A stretch of DNA of 64,000 bases, taken from contig OX044356.1 in the NCBI GenBank assembly GCA_943846715.1, positions 992,001-1,056,000 on the forward strand, written 5' to 3'. How positions within the stretch are numbered: the stretch's first letter is position 1; each line of letters begins with the position of its first letter. The notes under the pieces were generated by a model that searched no databases, was not told the DNA's origin, and saw only the letters and a list, made by a program, of their open reading frames with translations. The stretch comes from TMED14 sp002378565 (lineage in GTDB: Bacteria; Bacteroidota; Bacteroidia; Flavobacteriales; Schleiferiaceae). The translations under genes and the position numbers were made by a program. Shown here in pieces: positions 51,235 to 59,547 of this stretch.

Positions 51235-53763
51235 TTATTGCACCAACAAGTAACCTCCAGCAGACAATTCTTTGCCGTATTCTGGGTTGAGTGCCTTCAA
51301 GGCCTTCAACTTCATCCCCAATTCATTAGCGATGGTCTTCCAGGTTTCATTGCGCTGGATCTGGCGATGGTCTTTATCAAACCATGCATAATCACCACCG
51401 TCAGTCACCTTCATCTGCATGCCCGGGAATGGGCGAACGCCTCGAAGGCCACCATTGAGCTTCTTCAGCGAGGCCAATGTGATGTTGTTAGATTTACATA
51501 TCACTGAATAGGATTCGCGATCACCGACGACATAAATGACGCCACGCACTGCGACTTCATCACCCTTGGTTTGACCTGCTTCATCAGTATTAGCCAATGC
51601 TGCCTCATCAACGGGTGGCACATAATCATCACGAAGCACACGGAAATCTGTGCGTCGATTGATTTGGTGTGCAATCTCTTGATTGGCCTTGTTCATCTTG
51701 CGAATCAAGGCCTCAGTTAATTCTGTGCCTTCCTTGAAAGCACCCTTACCAAAACCTTCGTAATTGCCAGCAATCACAAATGGTGTGCCCTCACCCATAC
51801 CTACAGCCTCCAGTCGGTCAGCTCTGACGCCTTTAGATATCAGGTATTTCACACAGGTGTCTGCGCGCTTTTGTGACAGAATAACGTTTTTATCATCCGC
51901 GTCACGGTAGTCGGTGTGAGAGCGCAACTGAATAACAATATTAGGGTTTCGGACCATGGTGCGAGCCACCGTGTCAAGTGCAACCTGAGCAGTTGGCCTC
52001 AAATCCCATTTGGCTAGGTCAAAATTAACCTCTGGCAGCACAATCGGGATCTCGATGGGGTCCATAGATCCTGCCACAGACATGGTATGCATGTATACAT
52101 TGCTAGCCTCTTGGAAGCTGTAATTTTCAAGCGTTAGACCCATGGTGTTACCCGCCGTGCCATTCCGCAAAAACTTCTTGCGCTCAAAGGCGAAGCTGTA
52201 TGTTTCATCGGCTTGAAGGTCATCTGAATCCACGGTAAAATTGCCATACCCATCGGTCTGAACAATCTGTGAAAACCCATTCTTTCCTCGAACCTTCACT
52301 GTGACACCAGCAATGGGACTCTGGTCCTTTGAGCTGAGTACATTGCCACTGATTTGGTGCTTCTTAGGCACTTGGTACAAGGACCAAATGTCATTGCTCC
52401 CTTTGCCGTCTGAGCGGTTGCTCACAAAGTAACCATCCATGATATCCCCAGGTCGAAGAATCAAGTTGAAGTCGTCTGCTGGACTGTTGATGGGTGCCTG
52501 CAAATTCATGACAGACCCCTTTGGTAGGTTATCTTTATCTAATGCAATGCGGAAAAGGTCGTAGCCACCCATTCCTGGATGACCCGTTGAGGCAAAATAC
52601 AAATAGCCATCATGGACATAAGGGAAGAGTTCATCGCCAGTGGTGTTGACCAATGGGCCCATGTTCACGGGCATGCCCCACCCACGTTTTTTCTTATCAA
52701 AGGTGGTGATCCATAGGTCCTTGCCGCCTCGACCATCTGTCATGTCTCCAGCAAATACCATGACCTTGTCATCAATCAAATGAGGGTGACCCACAGACTC
52801 AGAGGAATCAGTCGTCAAAACAACAGGACTAGGGTCCTGCCAATTGATGCCGGCTTTGCGGGTTTGGTAAATACCACAACCCAATTGAGCTTGCTTGACA
52901 TCCATGCATCGCGTAAAATAAAAGGTGCGTCGCCTGGCGTCAAACACCCCTGAACCTTCATGATCCTCTGTGTTGATGATCTCCGTCAACATGACTGGAT
53001 CAGAAAAATTCTGCAATCGAGCCGTATTGGCTTTGGGTGCCTTTCTAGACTTGCGAGATTTTTTAGCTGACTTTGGTTGACCATCATCGCCCAATCGCTC
53101 AGCAGAGTAGATGTCAGAAAACTTCTCCCCTGTCCATCCATCTTCCTTTTTTGTCATACCGCCTGAGCGCATGGAAGAGAAGAATAGCTCGTCAAAGGAG
53201 CCTACCCTGCCTGCAAAGGTCAGACTGAAGTCGTTGGCTTCTGAATTCAGTGACGTCACGTTACCCACTTGGTACAAGGTCATGGCCATCATCCATTCAA
53301 TGGCATCCTTGCTTGATGCTATACCAATGGCCGCACGAGCATCTTTTGGAAAGGCTTTAGCGAATTCCTCGTAGGCCTCGATTGCATCAGCGTATTCACC
53401 TTGAGCCTTCAACATGTCCGCATGGCCTAAGTAGGCCTCCTCACGGTTAATTTTCAACTTGACTGCACGTTTGTACTGACTGGCTGCATTGCGGTAATCG
53501 TAAGTGTGCCGGTAACAATCAGCCAGCTTCAATGCAATTTCTGCTTTTTCTGTGCGCACTTTTGACTTGCCATAGGCCTTTTTGTAACGTCGAATAGCCT
53601 CTGAATACTCCTTTGCCACAAAGAACTCATCGGCTTGCTTAGACACACGTGACTGCTTCTCCACCTCGTCTGATTCAGCACCAGTGACTTGAGCAAAAGC
53701 CGGAGCCATGCATAGAAAACTCAAGGAAAAAAGCAGAATAAATTTGCGCAAAATAGGGATCAT
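51235..53763 (-). CDS. PorE-like OmpA-family protein with TPR, PD40, CRD and LysM-like modules
   Basis: The protein has 842 residues. After a signal peptide (FILLFSLSFLCMAPAFAQ) come TPR repeats (about 35-165), a PD40/WD40-like propeller (about 180-460), a carboxypeptidase-regulatory-like domain from about 468 (ISGNVLSSKDQSPIAGVTV), an OmpA domain from about 569 (PEVNFDLAKWDLRP, LRSHTDYRDADD) that binds peptidoglycan, and from about 744 two LysM-like stretches (YSVICKSNNITLASLKKLN; NETWKTIANELGMKLKALKALN). This order up to OmpA is that of PorE, a T9SS component that ties the machine to peptidoglycan. The LysM-like tail is extra. It precedes purM by 28 bases. Confidence 0.85.
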   Translation of the reverse strand: MIPILRKFILLFSLSFLCMAPAFAQVTGAESDEVEKQSRVSKQADEFFVAKEYSEAIRRYKKAYGKSKVRTEKAEIALKLADCYRHTYDYRNAASQYKRAVKLKINREEAYLGHADMLKAQGEYADAIEAYEEFAKAFPKDARAAIGIASSKDAIEWMMAMTLYQVGNVTSLNSEANDFSLTFAGRVGSFDELFFSSMRSGGMTKKEDGWTGEKFSDIYSAERLGDDGQPKSAKKSRKSRKAPKANTARLQNFSDPVMLTEIINTEDHEGSGVFDARRRTFYFTRCMDVKQAQLGCGIYQTRKAGINWQDPSPVVLTTDSSESVGHPHLIDDKVMVFAGDMTDGRGGKDLWITTFDKKKRGWGMPVNMGPLVNTTGDELFPYVHDGYLYFASTGHPGMGGYDLFRIALDKDNLPKGSVMNLQAPINSPADDFNLILRPGDIMDGYFVSNRSDGKGSNDIWSLYQVPKKHQISGNVLSSKDQSPIAGVTVKVRGKNGFSQIVQTDGYGNFTVDSDDLQADETYSFAFERKKFLRNGTAGNTMGLTLENYSFQEASNVYMHTMSVAGSMDPIEIPIVLPEVNFDLAKWDLRPTAQVALDTVARTMVRNPNIVIQLRSHTDYRDADDKNVILSQKRADTCVKYLISKGVRADRLEAVGMGEGTPFVIAGNYEGFGKGAFKEGTELTEALIRKMNKANQEIAHQINRRTDFRVLRDDYVPPVDEAALANTDEAGQTKGDEVAVRGVIYVVGDRESYSVICKSNNITLASLKKLNGGLRGVRPFPGMQMKVTDGGDYAWFDKDHRQIQRNETWKTIANELGMKLKALKALNPEYGKELSAGGYLLVQ

Positions 53764-53840
53764 AGGGTGTGTCGTAGAGTGTTCAGGTCAAGGCGAAACG
53801 GTCAGATTTTGTCAAGACCCTAAGGTAAGGTATATCCACA

Positions 53841-53872
53841 AAAAAGCCCCGCTTATTTCAACGGGGCTTTTT
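53841..53872. terminator. Intrinsic terminator of glnA
   Basis: AAAAAGCCCCG, a 10-base loop, CGGGGCTTTTT: an 11-bp stem flanked by A and T runs. It lies just after the glnA stop on the minus strand; the symmetric sequence can work in both directions. Confidence 0.85.
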
Positions 53873-53893
53873 GGGTCAGCAAAGAAGCTTAAC

Positions 53894-56080
53894 TCATTTC
53901 ACATAAAGCATCTCTCGATACTTTGGCAATGGCCACAATTCATTATCTACAGTGAGTTCTAGCTTATCTACATCGTAGCGGATGGCATCAAAATAAGGAA
54001 GGACTTTGTCACAATAGGCCAGGGCCTTCTCTCGCGCGTCATCGATTAAATTGGCCTGCTTTCTGGCCTCTGTCATGTCCATTACAGCCCTTAAGATGCG
54101 GCTGATACGACCTGATATTTCACGAATAGTTTCCAATTGCTCCTTTGCATGCAAAGCATAGTCCTTACCAAGTAACTCCTTCAATCGCAAAACGTTTTCA
54201 CTCAAGGTTGATTGGTACCTGATGGCTATTGGAACAATGTGATTGCTCACCATATCGCCCAAAGTGCGAGATTCTATTTGAATGCGCATAAAGTACTCCT
54301 CTTGAAGAATTTCATAACGAGCATGTAGCTCGACCTTGTTCAATACACCATTGCGGGCAAACAGAGCTTCAGCTTCCGGGGTGATGTAAAAATCGAAAGC
54401 ACGTGGTGAATCAGGGGTGTTATTCAAGCCGCGTTGCTTGGCCAACTCCTTCCACTTATCGGAATAGCCATCACCTTCAAATCTTACAACCTTGGAAGCT
54501 ATAATGCAACCCTTCAACGCATTGAATAGGGCATCATCCTTCTTCATTCCTTCAGCAATCAACACATCTACATCAGCCTTGAAAACCTTGAGCTGATCAG
54601 CCACAATCAAATTCAAGATGGTCATGGCATGTGCGCAGGTAGCAGAAGAACCAACCGCTCGAAACTCAAATTTATTGCCCGTGAACGCAAAGGGGGAAGT
54701 CCGGTTCCTATCCGTGTTATCCAGCAGGATTTCAGGGATTTTACCCACCACATTGAGCTTGAGTTCCGTTTTCTTCTCAGGGGACATCTTGCCACCTTCC
54801 AGCTTCTCAAGCTCATCCAACACAGAGGTCAGCTGACTACCTATGAAGGCGGAAATGATTGCTGGCGGCGCTTCATTGGCACCTAAACGATGATCATTGC
54901 CCGCGGAGGCAATCGCTGCACGCAGCAAGTCGGAATGATCATGGACGGCCTTGATGGTGTTGATGAAGAAAGTGAGAAACTGCAAGTTCTTTTTAGGCGT
55001 CGAGCCGGGGGAAAGCAAGTTGACACCCGTGTTGGTGCTCAGTGACCAGTTGTTGTGCTTGCCTGATCCGTTGATTCCTGCAAAAGGCTTCTCATGCAAT
55101 AGCGCGCGGAAATCGTGGCGACGTGCCACCTTATCCATGATATCCATGAACAAAGAATTTTGATCCACTGAGATGTTAGCCTCACCATAGACAGGGGCAA
55201 ATTCATACTGGCCTGGCGCAACCTCATTGTGGCGTGTTTTCACAGGAATGCCAAGCTTGTGACTCTCGTACTCAATTTCACGCATGCATGCCAACACCCT
55301 TTCTGGAATGCTGCCAAAGTAATGATCATCCATTTGCTGGCCCTTTGCTGGAGAATGGCCCAACAGGGTTCTACCCGTCATCACCAAATCGGGTCTAGCG
55401 TCATGCAAGGCTGCATCCACCAAGAAATACTCTTGCTCCCATCCCAATGAAGCATTGACTTTGGTGACCTGTCGATCAAAGTACTGGCAAACATCTGTAG
55501 CTGCATGATCCACAACCTGAAGAGCCCTAAGCAAGGGTGTTTTGTTGTCAAGGGCCTCGCCTGTGTAAGCAACAAAAACCGTTGGGATGCACAAGGTTTC
55601 ATCCAGGATAAAGGCATGAGATGTTGGATCCCAGGCCGTGTAACCCCTAGCCTCAAACGTGTTTCGTATGCCACCATTAGGGAACGAAGACGCATCTGGC
55701 TCCGCTTGAATCAACATGTCCCCATTGAATTTCTCAATGGCAAAACCATCAGAGGTTGGCTCAAAAAATCCATCATGCTTTTCAGCCGTAGAACCGGTCA
55801 AGGGCTGAAACCAGTGGGTGTAATGGGTCGCCTCATTGGCGATGGCCCATGCCTTCATGGCAGTCGCCACCTGATCTGAAATGTTGCGGTTGATCTTGCT
55901 GCCATGCTCAATGGCGTCATTGATGCTGACATAAGCCTCCTTGGACATGAACTCATGCATGGCCTTCTTGTTGAAGACATTGCAACCAAAATATTCGGAT
56001 GACCGCTTGCTATGCTGAGTGAAGGAGACTGGTTTGCGTCCACCTGCAAGTTGGAGGGCGTGAAATCGTGACTGTGCCAT
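53894..56080 (-). CDS. glnA: Type III glutamine synthetase
   Basis: The protein has 728 residues from ATG 56080 (MAQSRFHALQLAGGR); a start at 56128 would take in the promoter. This is the large GSIII family of Bacteroidota and cyanobacteria. Its motifs include NEVAPGQYEFAPVYGEAN, the KPFAGINGSGKHNNWS nucleotide/glutamate site, and NRTSPFAFTGNKFEFRAVGSSA. It makes glutamine from glutamate, ammonia and ATP. It stands alone, with its own -7 box TACATTTG 18 bases upstream and a strong terminator, so it is a single-gene transcript. Confidence 0.96.
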   Translation of the reverse strand: MAQSRFHALQLAGGRKPVSFTQHSKRSSEYFGCNVFNKKAMHEFMSKEAYVSINDAIEHGSKINRNISDQVATAMKAWAIANEATHYTHWFQPLTGSTAEKHDGFFEPTSDGFAIEKFNGDMLIQAEPDASSFPNGGIRNTFEARGYTAWDPTSHAFILDETLCIPTVFVAYTGEALDNKTPLLRALQVVDHAATDVCQYFDRQVTKVNASLGWEQEYFLVDAALHDARPDLVMTGRTLLGHSPAKGQQMDDHYFGSIPERVLACMREIEYESHKLGIPVKTRHNEVAPGQYEFAPVYGEANISVDQNSLFMDIMDKVARRHDFRALLHEKPFAGINGSGKHNNWSLSTNTGVNLLSPGSTPKKNLQFLTFFINTIKAVHDHSDLLRAAIASAGNDHRLGANEAPPAIISAFIGSQLTSVLDELEKLEGGKMSPEKKTELKLNVVGKIPEILLDNTDRNRTSPFAFTGNKFEFRAVGSSATCAHAMTILNLIVADQLKVFKADVDVLIAEGMKKDDALFNALKGCIIASKVVRFEGDGYSDKWKELAKQRGLNNTPDSPRAFDFYITPEAEALFARNGVLNKVELHARYEILQEEYFMRIQIESRTLGDMVSNHIVPIAIRYQSTLSENVLRLKELLGKDYALHAKEQLETIREISGRISRILRAVMDMTEARKQANLIDDAREKALAYCDKVLPYFDAIRYDVDKLELTVDNELWPLPKYREMLYVK

Positions 56081-56098
56081 AGTAAATGTATTTACTGG

Positions 56099-56106
56099 CA
56101 AATGTA
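56099..56106 (-). promoter_or_regulatory. TAnnTTTG -7 box of glnA
   Basis: Minus-strand TACATTTG, 18 bases before the glnA ATG. No obvious -33 element. Confidence 0.5.
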
Positions 56107-56203
56107 CCCCTTGTTTTTTACGATACATGTCCTAATAGTTGACTTTTTCAGGGGACACCCCCCTATTTTTTCAACAATTCAGGATAAAAGTTGTTTATAA
56201 CCG

Positions 56204-56446
56204 CTACAAGCCGCGCTTGATGGAGTTTTCAACTTCCTTGGTGATTTTCTTGATGGCCTTGCTGGGGTCCACATCCTCAGGGGTTGCATTAGCAATCTCT
56301 GACTTGATGTCATTGGCTGCGTTTTTAACTGAGCGGATGGCCTTGCCCGCTGTGCGTGCAAATTCAGGCAATCGATCAACACCAAAAAGCATCAGCACCG
56401 CGAAAAGCAGAAAGACGATTTCTCCGGTGCTGATGAATAATGCCAT
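56204..56446 (-). CDS. tatA: Twin-arginine translocase TatA/TatE-like subunit
   Basis: The protein has 80 residues: one short membrane helix (ISTGEIVFLLFAVLMLFG) followed by the FGVDRLPEFARTAGKAI amphipathic helix and a Lys-rich cytoplasmic tail. It forms the pore or adaptor part of the Tat pathway for folded proteins. It begins 4 bases after the secDF stop, so it is probably on the secDF transcript. Confidence 0.9.
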   Translation of the reverse strand: MALFISTGEIVFLLFAVLMLFGVDRLPEFARTAGKAIRSVKNAANDIKSEIANATPEDVDPSKAIKKITKEVENSIKRGL

Positions 56447-56450
56447 GTGG

Positions 56451-59400
56451 CTAACCCTTAGCTTTTTGCTTGGCTTTCTTTCCTTTCAAGCTATCGTACA
56501 TCACTGGTGAGGCAATGAACAAGGATGAGTAGGTTCCAACCACCACACCTAGCAAGATGGCAAAGATGAATCCGCGAAGGATCTCTCCACCAAAGACAAA
56601 GATGATCAACAACACAATGGTTGTTGTCATGGATGTGTTGAAGGTCCTGCTCAAGGTGCCGTTCAAGGCGCGGTTGAGTGTCTCCTTGTCAAGGGTTGAT
56701 TTGCGCTTGCCCGAAAAGTATTCGCGGATTCGGTCAAAGACCACCACCGTGTCATTCAAGGAATAACCAATCACTGTCAAAATAGCAGCAACAAAGGCTT
56801 GGTCAGCTTCCATTGCGAAAGGCAGTATGCCATCAAGCATTGAAAAGACACCCAGCACAATGATTGTGTCATGCACTGTTGCCGTTACAGCTCCCAGTGA
56901 GTACTGCCACTTGTTGAATCGAGACAAGAGGTACAAGAAGATAGCTATCAAAGAGAATATGATTGCATAAACCGCTGTATTCTTGATGTCATCAGCAACT
57001 GTTGGACCCACCTGGCGCGAAGCAACCAAGCCTGTGGCATCATCAGCTGTTGGATTCAAAAAGACTTTCATTTCCATTGGCTGAGAATAAAACCTAGACA
57101 AGGACTGATAAACCTGAAGTTTCAAGGCTTCTTCAACATCTGGGCCATTTTCATCAATGCGGAAGTTGGTGGTGATGACTACCTGATTAGGGGAGCCCAA
57201 GGTTTTAACTGTTGGCGTGAACACACGGCCCTCTTCATTGACAAACTCAAGAGCTAAGGCACTGGAAATATCTGCTACGTCAACATTCTGGTCAAAGCGG
57301 ACCTGGTATGAACGGCCACCTTCAAAATCTACACCCAAGCTTAAACCCTTGGTTGACAAGGAAACCAATGACACAACAATCATCAGACCTGAGAAGATGT
57401 AAGCCATCTTACGCTTGGACATGAAATTGAATGAGGTGCCAACAAATAGCTTTTCAGTCAACTTGGTTGAAAAGGACAATTTTGCCTTCTTGGTTAGGCG
57501 CCATTCGAAGAACAGTCGCGTGATAAAAATGGACGTGAACAAAGAACTGATGATACCGATGATCAATGTTGAAGCAAAGCCACGAATAGGACCTGTTCCC
57601 ACAGAGAACAAGATGATGGCCGTCAACAAGGTTGTGATGTTGGCATCCAAAATCGCACTCAATGAAAACTTGTAACCATCCTTAATAGCCTCTTTTATCA
57701 CTTTACCCGCACGCAGCTCCTCTCGGATGCGATCATAAATCAACACGTTTGCATCGACTGCCATACCAATGGTCAAGACGATACCCGCCATGCCAGGCAA
57801 GGTTAGCACTGCATTGAGAGCGTCCAATACACCAAAGATGAAGAACATGTTGAGCAACAATGCCAAGCTGGCACCAATGCCAGCATTGCTATAGTAGAAA
57901 ATCATGTACAACAAGACAATAAGCAAAGCAAAAAGGAAGGAGTTCATGCTAGCTGCAATCGCCTCCTTACCAAGGCTTGGTCCAACGATGTCTGATTGAA
58001 TGACATGTGCTGGAACTGGCAGCTTACCTGCCTTCAATACATTGGCCAAGTCAGTGGCCTCATCCAAAGCAAAACCGCCTTCGATTTGTGTGCGTCCACC
58101 TGAAATCTCAGATCGCACAACAGGGAAGCTGTAAACCAAGTTATCAAGCACCACTGCAACATGGCCCTGGGGAGTTTGAGCTGATGCTACCGCAGTCAAA
58201 CGCTGCCATGCCTGTGCACCTTGACCATTCATGGCCATAGTTACAACGGGGTTGTTGCCTTGGTCAAATTCCTGACGGGCATCCACAACCACTGAACCAT
58301 CCAGTTCAGGTTCATTGTTGCGGTTTCCACGCAGGGCAAGCAAGAAACAATTGTTGGATCCCGCCTCTGGACGACTCCAAGCAAATTTCACATAACGGCG
58401 ATCGCCGGGAATCAATTTACGCACCACATCGCGGGATAGGTAATCGTTGACCTTCGCCGTGTCACGAGACTGAGCAACGCCAATGATGGCGCCAGGCAGT
58501 GGGGAGAATGTCTGCTGATCAATGTACAGAGCAAAGATATCTAGCAAAGGATTGAAGGTTGAAACCGTTGAATCCTGTGAAGCAACATCTTCGGAAGCTG
58601 CTTCATCAGAACTTGCATCATTGTTGTCTTCCAATTGGAAAATTGGCTCATCATCTGTGGCAACATCACCGTCAGTTGATGCAGTGGCTGAACGAGGTGC
58701 TTCAATGACAGAACGCAGTCGAACATTGGCATCCACGATGAATTGCATCCACTCAGAACCTTGATCTACACGCCAGAATTCCAAACGAGCCGTTGACTGC
58801 AGCAATCGCTGCATCCGCGCAGGGTCTTTCACGCCAGGCAATTCGACCAAGATTCGGCCTGTACCGTCAAGTCGTTGAATGTTAGGCTGAACAACACCAA
58901 ATTGGTCAATTCGAGCTTTCAATACCGTATACACATTGGTGATGGCTGCTTCTACATCACCTGCTAGGGCACTTTTGATCACTTCATCGGTTGCATTGAA
59001 CCCAATACCGTCTCTATCGGTCATGTCCTTTGTACCATACAAAGCAGGATCATTCAACTTGCGATCACCTCGAATGGCATCCATTGAGGTGAAGAACAAT
59101 GTCAAGTAAGCATCTTGACTATTGGTCTGAGCAGCATCAGCTTCTTCAATGGCTTGTCGCAATTGCGCATCATCTGCATCTCCTGCAAGACCTAGTAGCA
59201 CGTCGCGAACGCTCACTTCCAAGATGACATTCATGCCACCCCTTAAGTCAAGACCAAGGTTCATCTCCTTGGACTTCAATTCTTTGTAGGTAAACGAAGC
59301 CACTCCTATGTCATAAACCGTGTGGTCTGACAAGGAATCCAAGGCGTAATTGAGTCGCTCTGGATCGTGATTAACTTGTTCTGCAATTTGACTCTCTACG

Positions 59401-59489
59401 CGTTGTGACATCCAAGTGAATGACAATTCATAAAGAGATGCCAAGGCAAAGGCGATGGCAAAGAGGCGAATGATAACTTTGTTCTGCAT
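56451..59489 (-). CDS. secDF: Fused SecD-SecF protein translocase subunit
   Basis: The protein has 1012 residues from ATG 59489 (MQNKVIIRLFAIAF). The SecD half has a signal-like first helix, DLRGGMNVILEVSVRD and the P1 periplasmic domain; the membrane part has VDANVLIYDRIREELRAG. The SecF half begins near FMSKRKMAYIFSG and shows VDFEGGRSYQVRF and DTVVVFDRIREYF. It uses the proton gradient to pull exported proteins out of SecYEG. An acidic Asp/Ser/Glu-rich insertion (about residues 265-310) interrupts the P1 region. It is divergent from a T9SS cargo gene. Confidence 0.96.
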   Translation of the reverse strand: MQNKVIIRLFAIAFALASLYELSFTWMSQRVESQIAEQVNHDPERLNYALDSLSDHTVYDIGVASFTYKELKSKEMNLGLDLRGGMNVILEVSVRDVLLGLAGDADDAQLRQAIEEADAAQTNSQDAYLTLFFTSMDAIRGDRKLNDPALYGTKDMTDRDGIGFNATDEVIKSALAGDVEAAITNVYTVLKARIDQFGVVQPNIQRLDGTGRILVELPGVKDPARMQRLLQSTARLEFWRVDQGSEWMQFIVDANVRLRSVIEAPRSATASTDGDVATDDEPIFQLEDNNDASSDEAASEDVASQDSTVSTFNPLLDIFALYIDQQTFSPLPGAIIGVAQSRDTAKVNDYLSRDVVRKLIPGDRRYVKFAWSRPEAGSNNCFLLALRGNRNNEPELDGSVVVDARQEFDQGNNPVVTMAMNGQGAQAWQRLTAVASAQTPQGHVAVVLDNLVYSFPVVRSEISGGRTQIEGGFALDEATDLANVLKAGKLPVPAHVIQSDIVGPSLGKEAIAASMNSFLFALLIVLLYMIFYYSNAGIGASLALLLNMFFIFGVLDALNAVLTLPGMAGIVLTIGMAVDANVLIYDRIREELRAGKVIKEAIKDGYKFSLSAILDANITTLLTAIILFSVGTGPIRGFASTLIIGIISSLFTSIFITRLFFEWRLTKKAKLSFSTKLTEKLFVGTSFNFMSKRKMAYIFSGLMIVVSLVSLSTKGLSLGVDFEGGRSYQVRFDQNVDVADISSALALEFVNEEGRVFTPTVKTLGSPNQVVITTNFRIDENGPDVEEALKLQVYQSLSRFYSQPMEMKVFLNPTADDATGLVASRQVGPTVADDIKNTAVYAIIFSLIAIFLYLLSRFNKWQYSLGAVTATVHDTIIVLGVFSMLDGILPFAMEADQAFVAAILTVIGYSLNDTVVVFDRIREYFSGKRKSTLDKETLNRALNGTLSRTFNTSMTTTIVLLIIFVFGGEILRGFIFAILLGVVVGTYSSLFIASPVMYDSLKGKKAKQKAKG

Positions 59490-59516
59490 GTAAATATTCC
59501 CTGAAAAATGAGGCCG

Positions 59517-59524
59517 CAAATATA
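59517..59524 (-). promoter_or_regulatory. TAnnTTTG -7 box of secDF
   Basis: Minus-strand TATATTTG, 27 bases before the secDF ATG at 59489, in the gap shared with the divergent T9SS gene. On the plus strand TACCTTAG (59533-59540) is a one-mismatch candidate for the divergent gene. Confidence 0.5.
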
Positions 59525-59547
59525 AGTGTTCTTACCTTAGCATCCTT

